The position numbers and the translations under genes were made by a program. The notes below the pieces were generated by a model. The model searched no databases and was not told the origin of the DNA. It saw only the letters and a program-made list of their open reading frames with translations. A stretch of 64,000 nt of DNA from Paraniabella defluvii (GTDB lineage: Bacteria > Bacteroidota > Bacteroidia > Chitinophagales > Chitinophagaceae), in NCBI GenBank assembly GCA_019316985.1, contig CP079215.1, positions 744,001 through 808,000 of the forward strand, in the 5' to 3' direction. Below, piece after piece: positions 52,421-64,000 of this stretch (the stretch's first letter is position 1; each line of letters begins with the position of its first letter).

Positions 52421-52872
52421 TCAAAAGAACGACTTTGCTTCAAAAACACGATGTACTTCTGCTACATTATTACCAAATACCAGTATGGAGTTACCATTTT
52501 TAATTTCCAGCGCCGATCCCATAAAGTCGGCCGAAGCATCCCGCCCGGGATTTAATCGCTCCAACAGCCTGGTGATATCGGCTGACCATCCGGCAGGAAC
52601 CTGAAAATGGCAGGCTCCGCTTTTATCCCATGTACCGGCTATTTTATTAACGAATGCCGTGTACAGGTCGGATTTTTTAATGGAATAATTTCACCGGCGC
52701 CGGCTATTTCAAAATTTTTGCCCTCAATACTATCCTTCACTCCTTTTAATATAAGGATGACTTCTACAGGCACTTTGGATGCATTCCGGATAATGTACAT
52801 AGACCGAACGGAACAACCGAAAAAGGCAAAAACAATCAGCATCATTAAAGAACAGGTCAATAATTTTCTCAT
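52421..52872 (-). CDS. small lipoprotein, frameshifted
   Basis: ATG 52872 starts MRKLLTCSLMMLIVFAFFGC, a lipoprotein signal with lipobox FFGC. The frame 52639-52872 continues, after one restored base near 52670, as YTAFVNKIAGTWDKSGACHF to a stop at 52421, about 150 residues. The mature part is a compact, mixed alpha/beta domain that I cannot name. It is divergent from the bestrophin gene 100 bp away. Confidence 0.6.
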
Positions 52873-52971
52873 AAGCTCTTTTTAATTAATACCCCCACCT
52901 TATAAATGTAACCTGGCATCAACGGGGATTATTGGTTTTTATTTAACTTCCGTTCATAAAAACTAATTCGC

Positions 52972-53955
52972 ATGTACACCACCCGATTTATAAGGCTAAA
53001 ATACCTGGTACCTAATACAGTTTATACCATTTTCATTCCAATGGTATCGAGCTTGCTGGTATATATACTTTATGTGGTGCTGGGTTACCATAATATAGCC
53101 ATTCCGTTACTGCCCGTTACGCTAATAGGTACGGCCGTTTCCTTTTACGTGGGCTTTAAAAACAACTCCTCTTATGATCGCATGTGGGAAGCCCGGCGCA
53201 TCTGGGGCGGTATTACCAACTCCAGCAGAATGTGGGGATCTATGGTACTGCAACTGGTAAACGATAAAGAAACCAGCAGCAAGCTGATCCGCCGCCATAT
53301 CGCCTGGTGCAACATGCTCAGGCTACAGCTCAGGAGAAACAAGGTATGGTCAGAATCGTATTACCAACGCTATACTTCACCTTTGCAAAGAAATGACGAA
53401 GACAGTTTTGAGCAAAAAGCTGAACGCATACTTAACAAATACCTTTCTGGGGAGGACTATGCCCGGGTAAAAAAGAAAGGCAATGTTGCCAGCTATTTAT
53501 TAAATATGCAGAACGCGGACCTAAAAGCATTGAAAGCGAGCGGTATGATCGACGCCATGGAATACATGACCATGTGTAATATTATACAGGAACTCTATAA
53601 TAACCAGGGCGGGTGCGAGCGTATCAAAAACTATCCTTTTCCCAGGCAATATGCTGTATTCAGCAGGTTATTTGTAGATGTATTTATGTTCATTCTTCCC
53701 TTTGGGCTTATTTCCCAAATTGTTGAACTTACACCAACTGTGCCCTGGCTCATCTTTCCTGTGTGCCTGGTAGTAGCATGGATCTTTAACTCGATGGAAC
53801 AGGTAGGGGATTTTAGCGAAAATCCTTTCGAAAATGCCGTAACGGATATTCCCATGTCTGCCATGTGCCGCAGTATTGCAATTGATTTGCAGGAAATGAT
53901 GGATGAGCAGGAAATACAGGATCGTTTAAAACCCATTAATGGCATCCTGATGTAA
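52972..53955 (+). CDS. bestrophin family chloride channel-like protein
   Basis: Intact 327-residue membrane protein, start MYTTRFIRLKYLVPN. It has the family pattern: GTAVSFYVGFKNNSSYDRMWEARRIW split around the pore-lining NSSYDRMWEARRIWGG region, IVELTPTVPWLIFPVC and the C-terminal ENPFENAVTDIPM acidic loop. Bestrophins form pentameric anion channels. A second, frameshifted copy lies at 60211-61115. Confidence 0.88.
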   Translation: MYTTRFIRLKYLVPNTVYTIFIPMVSSLLVYILYVVLGYHNIAIPLLPVTLIGTAVSFYVGFKNNSSYDRMWEARRIWGGITNSSRMWGSMVLQLVNDKETSSKLIRRHIAWCNMLRLQLRRNKVWSESYYQRYTSPLQRNDEDSFEQKAERILNKYLSGEDYARVKKKGNVASYLLNMQNADLKALKASGMIDAMEYMTMCNIIQELYNNQGGCERIKNYPFPRQYAVFSRLFVDVFMFILPFGLISQIVELTPTVPWLIFPVCLVVAWIFNSMEQVGDFSENPFENAVTDIPMSAMCRSIAIDLQEMMDEQEIQDRLKPINGILM

Positions 53956-54152
53956 TTATTTCCGGTGATATTTTAACAGGAAATTCTGCGCGTGTAGTAC
54001 ATCTATTGACGAAAAGTAAGAATTAGTGGTATTTTCTGTCACAATACAGCACATCCCTTAACAAAGCGTGATCCTGTTTGTCAATAAATTGCTTACAATC
54101 AATTCGTGCAAAATAAAATTTCTATTCTAAATGCTTACCTTCATAGTAATAG

Positions 54153-54178
54153 TTGTTTAACTAACTAAATTTAAACAA
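54153..54178 (+). promoter_or_regulatory. palindromic site upstream of fadN
   Basis: TTGTTTAA (54153-54160) and TTAAACAA (54171-54178) are perfect 8-bp arms with a 10-bp spacer, in the 313-bp leader before fadN. Such a symmetric AT-rich site could bind a TetR-like regulator of beta-oxidation; none is encoded nearby. A further partly complementary pair lies at 54188-54199 and 54227-54241. Confidence 0.4.
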
Positions 54179-54268
54179 ATCGGTTGCTTATTGAATTGCC
54201 TGTTGATATTCCTGAAAGTATATATCGCAATTCTCCAATAAGGCGCCGGCTGTATAAACTGAATACTC

Positions 54269-56620
54269 ATGAAACGTATCATTAAAAAAGTGGCTGTATT
54301 GGGAAGCGGCGTAATGGGATCGCGTATTGCCTGTCATTTTGCCGGAGCCCGTGTTCCTGTATTGTTATTGGATATGGCGGCAGAAGGCAAGGACAGAAAT
54401 AAGATAGTAAATGATGCGCTGACTGCTGCGGTAAAAAGTAACCCCTCCCCGCTTTACACGCCCGATATAGTAAAAAGAATTACTACAGGAAATTTTGATG
54501 ATCATTTAAAAGATATCAATACCTGCGATTGGGTAATTGAAGTAGTGGTAGAAAGATTGGACATCAAGCGGCAGCTTTTTGATAAGGTAGAACAGTTTCG
54601 TAAACAGGGCAGCCTGATCACCAGCAACACTTCAGGTATTCCTATTCACCTGATGGCGGAAGGCCGCAGCGAAGATTTTAAAAACATTTCTGCGGTACGC
54701 ACTTTTTCAACCCGCCGCGTTATTTGCGCTTGCTTGAAATTATTCCCACGAAAGATACCGACAGCGATGTGGTTAACTTCCTGATGGAATATGGCGACCT
54801 GATACTTGGTAAAACCACGGTGCTTTGTAAAGACACTCCTGCTTTTATTGCCAACCGCATAGGTGTATATAGTATCATGTCTATCTTTTCGCTGGTAGAT
54901 CAACTCGATCTTACTATTGATGAAGTAGAAGCGCTGACAGGCCCTATTATTGGCCGTCCCAAATCAGCCACATTCAGAACCGCTGATGTAGTAGGCATCG
55001 ACACGTTGGTAAAAGTAGCCAATGGCGTTTATGATAATTGCCCCGGCGATGAAGCAAAACCAACCTTTAAAATTCCTGAATGGTTAAATAAGATAACAGC
55101 TAATAACTGGCTGGGAGATAAAACAGGCCAGGGATTCTTTAAAAAGGTAAAAACGGATAAAGGCTCTGAAATTTTGACGCTGGATTTAAAAAGCTTTGAA
55201 TATAAGCCAAGGGTAAAACCCAAATTTGCGTCAGTAGAAGCTGCTAAGCCTATCGAGGATTTAGCCAGCCGTATTAAAATGCTGGTAGCGGGTAAAGATA
55301 AGGCTGCGGATTTTTTAAGAGCGTTTCACTATGGTTTGTTTTCTTATATCAGCCATCGTATTCCTGAAATAAGTGATGAACTTTATCGTGTAGATGATGC
55401 CATGAAAGCAGGCTTTGGATGGGAAATAGGCGCTTTTGAAACCTGGGATTTATTGGGTGTAGCTAAAACTACCGAAGCTATAAAGGCCGCAGGCCATAGT
55501 GTTGCGCCATGGGTAGAAGAGATGATCGCAGCAGGTCATCAGTCCTTTTATAAAATAGAGAATGGTAAAACATTGTTTTATGATATCACTTCCAAAGCAT
55601 ACCTGCCGGTTCCAGGAGGTGATGCATTTATTATCCTCAAAAACTATAGCGACAAAATAGTCTGGAAGAACAGCAGCTGCAAGCTCTATGACATAGGCGA
55701 TGAAGTATTAGCACTCCAATGGAACACAAAAATGGGAACTATTGGGGCGATGTATTAAGCGGTATTCAAACCTCTATAGAAAAGGCCGAAAAAGATTTTA
55801 AAGGTTTGGTAATAGCCAACGATGGCGCTAATTTTTCGGCAGGCGCCAATATAGGGATGATCTTTATGCTGGCTGTAGAGCAGGAGTATGACGAATTGGA
55901 CTTTGCCATACGTGCTTTTCAAAATGCCATGATGCGGGTGCGTTATTCCAGCGTACCGGTGGTGGTGGCTCCCCAGGGGCTGGCACTGGGAGGTGGTTGT
56001 GAATTAAGTTTGCACAGTGATAAGATATGCGCAGCAGCTGAAACCTATACCGGGTTAGTGGAATTAGGCGTAGGCGTCATCCCCGGCGGTGGCGGATCAA
56101 AAGAATTTGCATTGCGGGCTGCTGACGAGATGCATGCAGGCGAACCCGAAAACATCACTTTGCAAAACAGGTTTTTAACCATTGCTACGGCTAAAGTAGC
56201 CACTTCAGCTTACGAAGCTTTCAACCTGGGCATATATAGGAAAGGGTTGGATGAAGTAGTAATGAACCAGGACCGGCGTGTTGCGGAAGCAAAGCGTAGC
56301 GTTATCGACTTATATGAAGGCGGCTATACCATGCCTGTTCAGCGCACAGACATTAAGGTTTTAGGCCGTAGTGCGCTGGGGCGCTGCTTGCCGGAATACA
56401 TGCTATGGAGCAGGGCCAATATGCAACGGAACATGATGCTAAGGTAGCGCGCAAGCTGGCTTATGTGATGTGCGGGGGCGACCTGAGCGAGCCCACCCTG
56501 GTAAGCGAGCAATATTTACTGAACCTGGAGCGGGAAGCCTTCTTATCTCTTTGCGGCGAAAGAAAAACACTGGAACGTTTACAGAGTGTTATTAAAACAG
56601 GGAAGCCGATAAGAAACTAA
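54269..56620 (+). CDS. fadN: 3-hydroxyacyl-CoA dehydrogenase / enoyl-CoA hydratase (FadN type), frameshifted
   Basis: Two-step beta-oxidation enzyme. Frames 54269-54784, 54724-55758, 55719-56447 and 56405-56620 join to about 800 residues. The dehydrogenase comes first (KKVAVLGSGVMGSRIACHFA with the NAD loop, DWVIEVVVERLDIK, NTSGIPI, AFIANRIGVY), and the crotonase-like hydratase second (FSAGANIGM, LALGGGCELSL, ELGVGVIPGGGGS). This order is that of FadN, opposite to FadB/FadJ. Start MKRIIKKVAVLG. A partial second copy of its 3' end lies at 57566. Confidence 0.9.
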
Positions 56621-56741
56621 ACATACACATAATCTTCAAGCTTATAATCCAGTAGTCACCTGGGGATATAATGTACATGCTCATAATTTATTATAGCAGT
56701 AATTAAATTCTGTAACTATCTTTACTGCTCAAAACTAATTT

Positions 56742-57462
56742 ATGAGAAAGATATGTTTCCTTCAACTCATCTTTATAACGATAGCTACTTCAGCGGGTGC
56801 ACAGCGCGGATGGGGAATTACGGCGGGGTCTAACTTATCAAAAATGAAGGAAACAGAAGAGCTATTAGGTAGTGATCAGCGGCCCTACAAGATTTCCCCG
56901 TAATAAAGTTTCAGGCGGGCATATATAAAGAAATAAAAGCTACTGAAAGCATTGTTATAACACCCAGCCTATTATTCATAAAAAGGGATATAAAAGTTCA
57001 AAACAAGATATATTAGGAGGACAAGACAGGGAGAGAAGATACGATTTCCACCCATCGTACCTACAGCTCCCCATTGACGTTGTTTACCGAGCCAAATTAA
57101 ACGACAAAAGAGCTTTTGACATTGGAATTGGTGTATATGGTGCGTATGGACTTGGAGGTAAAGGCCATCAGGAAATTAAATTAGATGGCAAGACTGTAAT
57201 TGATATTCCTTTGATTTAGTTTTTCTGAACAAAACAAAAGTAACTTACGAAAATGGAGGAGTAACTACCAACGCAGGATACAGCCGTCCTTTAGATATAG
57301 GAGGGGAATTGTTTTGAATTACATTTTCATGGATAATCTCGGCCTGAAGCTCAATGCAGATCACTCTTTTTCAACTTGTATTCTAAATATTCGAATGGTG
57401 ACAAGCCGGTAGCAAAAAAATATAATCAACAACTCAGATTATCTCTAAATTATATCCTTTAG
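56742..57462 (+). CDS. PorT-like outer-membrane beta-barrel protein, frameshifted
   Basis: ATG at 56742 gives MRKICFLQLIFITIATSAG, a signal peptide cut after AGAQ. Four or more single-base repairs (near 56901, 57225, 57315 and 57370) join the frames to about 235 residues. The mature protein starts RGWGITAGSNLSKM and has the usual pattern of small outer-membrane barrels: SIVITPSLLFIKKGYKS, YLQLPIDVVYRAKL, FDIGIGVYGAYGLGG and a final LRLSLNYIL. It lies between fadN and a remnant of a fadN 3' end. Function unknown. Confidence 0.65.
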
Positions 57463-57565
57463 TATATTACAGAACATGCTATTAAAGTCGCTTAAAAACT
57501 TGGCTTATTTTATTGGTGGTAATGAACATCAGTTTACGATTATAATCGGACAACATCGGTACATT

Positions 57566-57649
57566 AAACCTTCTTAACTTTTTGCAGCGAAAGAAAAAAC
57601 ATTAAAATGTTTGCAAAGTGTTCAATCAGGAACGCCAATAAGAAACTGA
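57566..57649 (+). pseudogene. remnant of a second fadN 3' end
   Basis: The segment from about 57566 to the TGA at 57647-57649 is a diverged copy of the end of fadN (56536-56620). Shared stretches include GCGAAAGAAAAA and ATAAGAAACT, and the predicted peptides match: CGERKTLERLQSVI versus CSERKxxLKCLQSVQ, then GKPIRN versus GTPIRN at both ends. It lacks everything upstream of about 28 codons, so it is a relic of a duplication or rearrangement. Confidence 0.65.
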
Positions 57650-58412
57650 TCAAACAATTAATAAGTGCCAACACGCGTCAAACAAATATCAGAAGACATT
57701 TATTGATCTACAACCCCTCCTACTATAATTGTACCTACCTGGTAAAAAGAGGAGATCGTGTCATTTTGATTGATACCTGTATGCAGTCTGATGCCAGTGA
57801 CATTAAAAAGCATTCAAACAATTATCCTTGCCGGTTGAGTCCATAAGCGATATTCTCCTTACTCATTGGCATAATGACCATTCAGCAGGTACAGCTGAAC
57901 TTAAAGCAATATCCAACTGTCCCATTTACTGCCAGAAAGAGGAAGCCGTCTATTTTGAGAAAAAGCCCGGTTCGAAGATCAGGCAATTGGCAGAGTATAT
58001 TCCTGAACGCGGAATACTGGTACTCCTTAAAGGTTTACTGGGAGAAGTGGTTCCACGCAACGTAAAAATTGACCGGCTCCTGAGTAACGGAGATACTATC
58101 TTGAATGACTTTTTAGTACTTGAGTCTCCGGGTCATACACCCGGACATATTTCTTTTTATGATAAAAAGTCGAAGACCCTTTTTGCAGGTGATGCGCTGG
58201 CGGTTATTAAACAACAGATCCGCCTTATGGCAGGAGTGGTAACGCCGGATAAGCCCGCGTCTATAACATCTATTTTAAAATTGATCGAAGGAAGGGATAT
58301 TAATATGATTTGTCCGGGTCACAGAGAACCATTGATAAAAAATACTCAATCCGAAATTATCAGATTTGCATACTATATAAAGAAAATGAAAAAATGGCCT
58401 CTTTTAGGCTAA
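57607..58412 (+). CDS. MBL-fold metallo-hydrolase, frameshifted
   Basis: Two frames (57607-57846 and 57828-58412) join near 57825. The metal site is intact: LTHWHNDHSAG, LESPGHTPGHISF, LFAGDAL and ICPGHREPL. The first 25 codons from ATG 57607 overlap the fadN remnant and are unlikely to be native; the homologous part begins near HLLIYNPSYYNCTYL, so the true start is uncertain or the N-terminus was lost. Length about 235-268 residues. Substrate unknown (lactonase- or glyoxalase-II-like). Confidence 0.75.
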
Positions 58413-58531
58413 TATATTAACAGCCATGTTTGGCTGACAGCCATTTATTCCCGATCCTTGTGCAGTTATTTTATCAATAGTTTGAACCGTTTCAATTATT
58501 TACCGACATTTAAAGATAACAATATCCATCT

Positions 58532-59123
58532 ATGAAACTTATCTTTCCACTACTTCTTGCTGTTTTTCTTTACAGCTATTCTACTTACGGCCAAATCAAT
58601 ACAACATCTTCAAAAGAAAAGGTTGACATCACATTAACCAATGGTGGCAAAGCAGTGTTTTTGTAGAAAACCTTTCAAAAAAGAAGACGCTTCCGTGCTG
58701 GCACTTCACAAAAAGAACAGTGATAGCATCTATAATATGTTTGGTGGCGCTACCACCACTCTTTTAGTAGGACGTACCAATGCACAGTCTTTTAAATCAG
58801 TTACGAAGCTAAAAACCTGGTATGTATATGTAAAAGACCTGAAACATCGAACGGCAATGATTATGATCGATGGCAACACCGAACCCACCATCGAATATGA
58901 TCCCAATAAATATATACCAATTGTCAGCAAAAAGTTTGTGGTAGAGCTAACACAACGAAAAAGCAGTATGAAGCAGGAGCGCCGGGGAGAGGAGGCAGCC
59001 GAAAGTAACCTTCAATTAAAACTGGAAACAAAATTTGTCCCGGATGCTTCTTACGCCACCGCATTAATCAGGAACAGCAACACCATGGAATACCCTTTAC
59101 CGCCATTTAAAGAAGATCCGTAA
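58532..59123 (+). CDS. secreted hypothetical protein, frameshifted
   Basis: ATG at 58532 starts MKLIFPLLLAVFLYSYS, a signal peptide cut after TYGQ. One shift near 58665 leads to the frame ending 59123, about 197 residues. The mature part holds no motif I recognise (KVDITLTNGGKAVF, SFKSVTKLKTWYVYVKDLK). Its end overlaps the next ORF by one base at TAATG, and restoring a base could fuse the two into one ~425-residue protein. Confidence 0.5.
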
Positions 59124-59809
59124 TGAAGGGAAGTTATAGCTTCGTGAGCTATACGGACAGTACACAAAAGACAGCCACTGTAAAGGCGTTATACGTTTAT
59201 TTGAATGATGGCACCAACAGGTTCAAATCAATCGAAATAGATTATTTGAACGGCACTAAAAACAAAACTGTATACTACTACAGCGCCTTAGGTTTGCTCG
59301 ACTCTATGAAAAGCTTCACCGATGGGAAACCAGATTATACTCTCAAATATAAATACCTGCACGACCGGTATATTTCTTACACCAATAACAACGACAATAG
59401 CAGGCGTGAATTTATTTTCAACACCTTAAAACAGGTTGCCACTATAAAAGATTTTGATAGTGACAATACCATCTCTATGTATCGCAGCTTTAAATTTGAT
59501 GATAAAGGCCGCATCTTAACTGAAAGTCGTTATAAAGGTTACTATACATTGGAAGGAAAAATGGAATACACTTATGATGATAGCAACTCAAAAACATTAG
59601 CCACCTTAAAAACCTACGACGGCGACAAACTCACTTATGAGCTAACCCGCAAAAAGCAAGGCAATCAATTTATTCAAAATAACAAATCTATATACGGGTA
59701 TGAAAGCGTAGGCATAGACAGCTACTCAAAAGATGGTGCAGGGCTTAGTAAGAACTATACCAATGGTAAAATGAGCGGTTATTTTGTAACCCGGAAAATA
59801 CCGGACTAA
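59123..59809 (+). CDS. YD-repeat-like hypothetical protein, possible continuation of the previous gene
   Basis: A 228-residue frame from ATG 59123 with no signal peptide. It consists of short beta-strand units such as KGRILTESRYKGYYTLEGKM and YTYDDSNSKTLATLKTYDG that resemble YD/RHS-type repeats. The lack of its own export signal, plus the in-frame codons TCC GTA just upstream, suggests that it continues the secreted protein before it. Function unknown. Confidence 0.5.
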   Translation: MKGSYSFVSYTDSTQKTATVKALYVYLNDGTNRFKSIEIDYLNGTKNKTVYYYSALGLLDSMKSFTDGKPDYTLKYKYLHDRYISYTNNNDNSRREFIFNTLKQVATIKDFDSDNTISMYRSFKFDDKGRILTESRYKGYYTLEGKMEYTYDDSNSKTLATLKTYDGDKLTYELTRKKQGNQFIQNNKSIYGYESVGIDSYSKDGAGLSKNYTNGKMSGYFVTRKIPD

Positions 59810-59819
59810 AGAACACACC

Positions 59820-60203
59820 ATGTTTACATTCAGGAAAAACTATTTCTTCTTTTTTATCTTATTGCTTGTTGTAGAAGTGCTGATCGCAGTTTATGTACAT
59901 GACAATTTTGTTCGGCCTTATATCGGTGACGTGTTAGTGGTTGTACTGCTTTACTGTTTTCTAAAAGCGTTTGTAAAAGTTCCTGTTATACCTGCTGCAA
60001 TAGTTGTGCTGATTTTTTCTTTTGTTATCGAAACACTTCAATACTTCAATATTGTAGACCGGCTGGGGTTGGAACATTCAAAACTTGCCAGAACGGTTAT
60101 CGGCACTTACTTTGCCTGGGAAGATATATGGGCATATGTAGCAGGATTTATTTTGATTCTTATTGCAGAAAGACTTCTTATATCGCGCGTAAAGGAGCAA
60201 TAA
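59820..60203 (+). CDS. DUF2809 family membrane protein
   Basis: Intact 127-residue protein, start MFTFRKNYFFFFILLLV, with four hydrophobic helices. FVIETLQYFNIVDRLGLE and YFAWEDIWAYVAGFILILI fit the DUF2809 family. Function is unknown. It starts 10 bp after the preceding gene and ends 7 bp before the convergent bestrophin gene. Confidence 0.8.
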   Translation: MFTFRKNYFFFFILLLVVEVLIAVYVHDNFVRPYIGDVLVVVLLYCFLKAFVKVPVIPAAIVVLIFSFVIETLQYFNIVDRLGLEHSKLARTVIGTYFAWEDIWAYVAGFILILIAERLLISRVKEQ

Positions 60204-60210
60204 CCCATAT

Positions 60211-61115
60211 CTACATCTGGTAGTAGGTATTACTTTCTTCTCTCACCGGCAGGTTCGGGTCTCCGATCATCTGCTTAATATTGATTTCAATTGTAGTTGC
60301 TAAAGCCGTCATAGGCGTGTCTACCGGCGTATTTTCAAAAGGATCCTGCATAATAATAGCCGTTTTCTCAATGGCAATAAACATTACGGGCAATACAATG
60401 GACAACAATATCTCGGGTACAATAAGGTTATCACTCAAACCAAAAGGCAATATAAACGTAAAAGCAAAAATTAACGTATGCAGCAGCATGCTGTACGAGC
60501 GGGGAAAACTGTTTTTTTGATACGCTCACATTTGCCCATCGAATCGCAAAGCCTTGCTATGGTGGTATCCAACTGCACCTGCCTGAACTCAGTAATATGC
60601 CCCTCATGGGTCCACTGCTTTATTTGCTCCGTATGCAGGTCTAAAAGAGCATTAGGAACATTTTCGGCTGTTATATTATAAGATGTAAGGTATGATTGAA
60701 CACGTTCCGAAAAAGGCAGCTGCCTTAACGACTCGCCCAGTGCATAATTCCAGATAATCTGCCGGTTGGCAAAGGCTGCTATCTCCGACTCATTACCCGC
60801 TTTTAAAAACAATTGCGTTTCCCTGATCAATGTTCTGGAATCATTGACAATAGCGCCCCATACAATACGCGCCTCCCACCAACGCTCGTAAGATTGTGCG
60901 ATACGGAAAGCCAGTAACAAAGATACCGCAGTGCCAACGATAGAGGGTATGGCAACAGGAAAGGTCAGATCCTTCAATAATCGGAAATGATCCAGCCAGC
61001 CAACTAAAATGGCAAAGGCGCTAATTGCTAATATTTCATACCTGATCTGGCAGATAAAGTAAGGAATGGAAATTTGCTTATTCAGCAACATAGAATAATT
61101 ATTTATAATAATCAT
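60211..61115 (-). CDS. second bestrophin family protein, frameshifted
   Basis: Frames 60471-61169 and 60211-60489 join near 60480. I start at ATG 61115 (MIIINNYSMLLNKQ), giving about 301 residues. It shows the family's SYERWWEARIVWGAIVNDSR core and the acidic QDPFENTPVDTPMTAL loop. It is a divergent paralogue of the protein at 52972-53955, shorter at the N-terminus. Confidence 0.8.
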
Positions 61116-61168
61116 TTTCAAAAAAATGCCACTTCCTGTGATAGGATTATCTTTAAAGAAAAATAACA

Positions 61169-62796
<1,628 letters not shown>

Positions 62797-62909
62797 ATTA
62801 TGGTTATTTAAATAGCTCCAACAAATATTCCTTTATTAAGTTTGGAGGAACAGGTTAAATCTTTCTTTTGATGGAACTATGACAAATACCATGCAATAAA
62901 ATAACCCAA

Positions 62910-62934
62910 CAAAAAACCCCGCAAAAAGCGGGGG
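62910..62934 (-). terminator. rho-independent terminator of ftsZ
   Basis: On the minus strand CCCCGC and GCGGGG (arms at 62928-62933 and 62917-62922) form a stem with a 5-nt loop followed by six T, about 50 bp after the ftsZ stop. Confidence 0.8.
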
Positions 62935-62981
62935 TAACAACTATAAAACTAAACCAAACTCCACGTGAATTTCCACAGGGT

Positions 62982-64000
62982 CTAATCTGGCTTTTTACCA
63001 TCCAGGAAAGTATTGATGGTATTGATCTGACCATGGTTTTGATCATCTGAAGAAACTTCGAACTTGCTATAATAGCTTTCTATATGAGAGGTGTTATTTT
63101 TCAACTCCATATTACGCCTGATATAAGCCGGTACGTTCTCAAACTCGTCAGTGGGATCATTGGAGTTTACATTAAAAGAAAGATTGCGTAATTTCTGAAT
63201 ACGCTCCAATTGCCTGCGCTTTCTCATCTCCTCTTCCTCGTAGGCATCGTTCAATGCACTGATAGTAGGCTCAACCTCTTTTTCTTTTTCCTTTTCCACT
63301 GCAGAAAAACTGATCGTAGTTTTTTCTACTTCCACTACTTCTTCTTTTTCATAAACGGTAAAGGCGTCTTTTGAAGTTTCTTCTGCTTTTGCTTCTTTAC
63401 CCGGCAAAGCAGCTTCTTCTTTTGCCTCTGCATAAATATTGGCAGGCTTAGATAAATAGCTTCTCAGTGGCTCGGGCTTTACTTCCTCTGCTTCGCTTTC
63501 TTTTTTACATCTGCTGTAACATCCTGTTGCTGCGCAGGAGCAGTTGGCTCAAAAACCCGGTTCCCAGGAACTGCAGGAGAGTAAAACACACTTTCTGCCT
63601 GGTCTTCGGCTCTTACTTTTTTCAAGATTTTCCACATCTTTTACAAACCTCAGATCTTCTTCGCCCGAGCTTAATAAGAAGCTATTTGTTTTTACTTCTT
63701 TCACTACATCTTCCACGGTTGGCATTGGAGCTTCCATGAAAGAAAAATCTTCTACCAACTTAGGCGCCATGGGATCTGGTTTAAGATCAATAGGCTCGTG
63801 CGCTACAGGCGCAGGTGTTGCCGCCGGCGCCACTACTGCTACCGCTGTCTCTTTTTCCTGGGCCGGAGCAGAAGCTACAGGTGCCGGTACTGACGCCGCC
63901 GGATTGTCGCCGCTAAGGCGCATCACAATTTTTCCTTCGGCTGCTTCTTCTTTCTTCAGAACCGGTTTAACGAAAGGGTCTTTATTCTCAAAGCCTGTTG
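62982..64000 (-). CDS. ftsZ: cell division protein FtsZ, C-terminal part
   Basis: The 5' part lies beyond the right edge. Three frames (63549-63926 with the edge, 63467-63550 and 62982-63407) join across shifts near 63555 and 63465. What is visible is not the GTPase domain but the very long linker (over 200 residues, Pro/Ala/Glu-rich) and the C-terminal interaction peptide ENVPAYIRRNMEL, which fits the FtsZ peptide that binds FtsA-type anchors. A tail with INTINTFLDGKKPD follows, similar in layout to other Bacteroidota FtsZ. The start of the visible segment, GFENKDPFVKPVLKK, fits the end of the GTPase domain. Confidence 0.75.

Noticed and set aside
52232..52555. Plus-strand ORF between parE and the lipoprotein gene
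   Set aside because: It is antisense to the lipoprotein 3' end for half its length and shows no protein-like composition.

Overview
The window is a bacterial chromosome segment that most probably comes from the family Chitinophagaceae (phylum Bacteroidota). The evidence is gene content and style: a complete 14-gene nuo (complex I) operon with a short NuoG, a NADP-malic enzyme fused to a phosphotransacetylase-like domain, a parE-DUF1835-DUF4260-parC cluster, HU-like/SPOR fusion, FKBP-type lipoproteins, a FtsZ with a very long acidic linker, weak ribosome binding sites, and several TAnnTTTG-like -7 promoter boxes. No plasmid, phage or insertion sequence genes were recognised.

Base quality matters for reading this window. 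About a hundred single-base frameshifts interrupt otherwise well conserved genes, including essential ones (parC, parE, accD, smpB, nuo, ftsZ). Most look like a lost base, often in a short homopolymer. I treat them as sequence or assembly errors, not gene decay, and give whole-gene coordinates with the broken frames joined. Positions of internal shifts are approximate.

Layout: (1) 1-2,997, an accessory patch: a partial ORF, a HEPN-domain protein on the minus strand, and divergently a PD-(D/E)XK nuclease-like gene followed 4 bp later by a trypsin-like protease; this is the best candidate for an undescribed defence-type system. (2) 3,078-9,598, minus-strand housekeeping: pyrF, sdaA, two FKBP lipoproteins, a small membrane protein, an S41 peptidase, plus the plus-strand HU/SPOR protein. 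(3) 9,702-14,850, plus strand: maeB, an MlaE/MlaF-type ABC pair, sucD. (4) 14,911-22,849, minus strand: a ~1,165-residue outer-membrane barrel protein, a plus-strand remnant of a DUF4143 ATPase, and the methylcitrate cycle genes prpD-prpC-prpB with two small ORFs. (5) 23,003-27,880: tRNA-Ser, tatD, a polysaccharide deacetylase, then a small membrane protein, a PstS-like lipoprotein and a TPR protein. (6) 27,954-41,866: nuoA-N, with an unlisted 39-residue membrane ORF between nuoC and nuoD. (7) 42,048-46,343: ABC permease, accD, smpB, an outer-membrane-like protein, MgtC. (8) 46,402-52,872: parC-DUF4260-DUF1835-parE and a lipoprotein. (9) 52,972-64,000: two bestrophins, FadN, a PorT-like protein, a remnant of a second fadN 3' end, an MBL hydrolase, small hypothetical genes, a metzincin protease, a TIGR01777 epimerase and the 3' part of ftsZ.

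Metabolically the segment links carbon flow (malic enzyme, succinyl-CoA synthetase, serine deaminase, methylcitrate cycle, beta-oxidation) to the respiratory chain through complex I, beside envelope functions (MlaE/F, FKBP, OM barrels) and cell division/chromosome segregation (FtsZ, topoisomerase IV).
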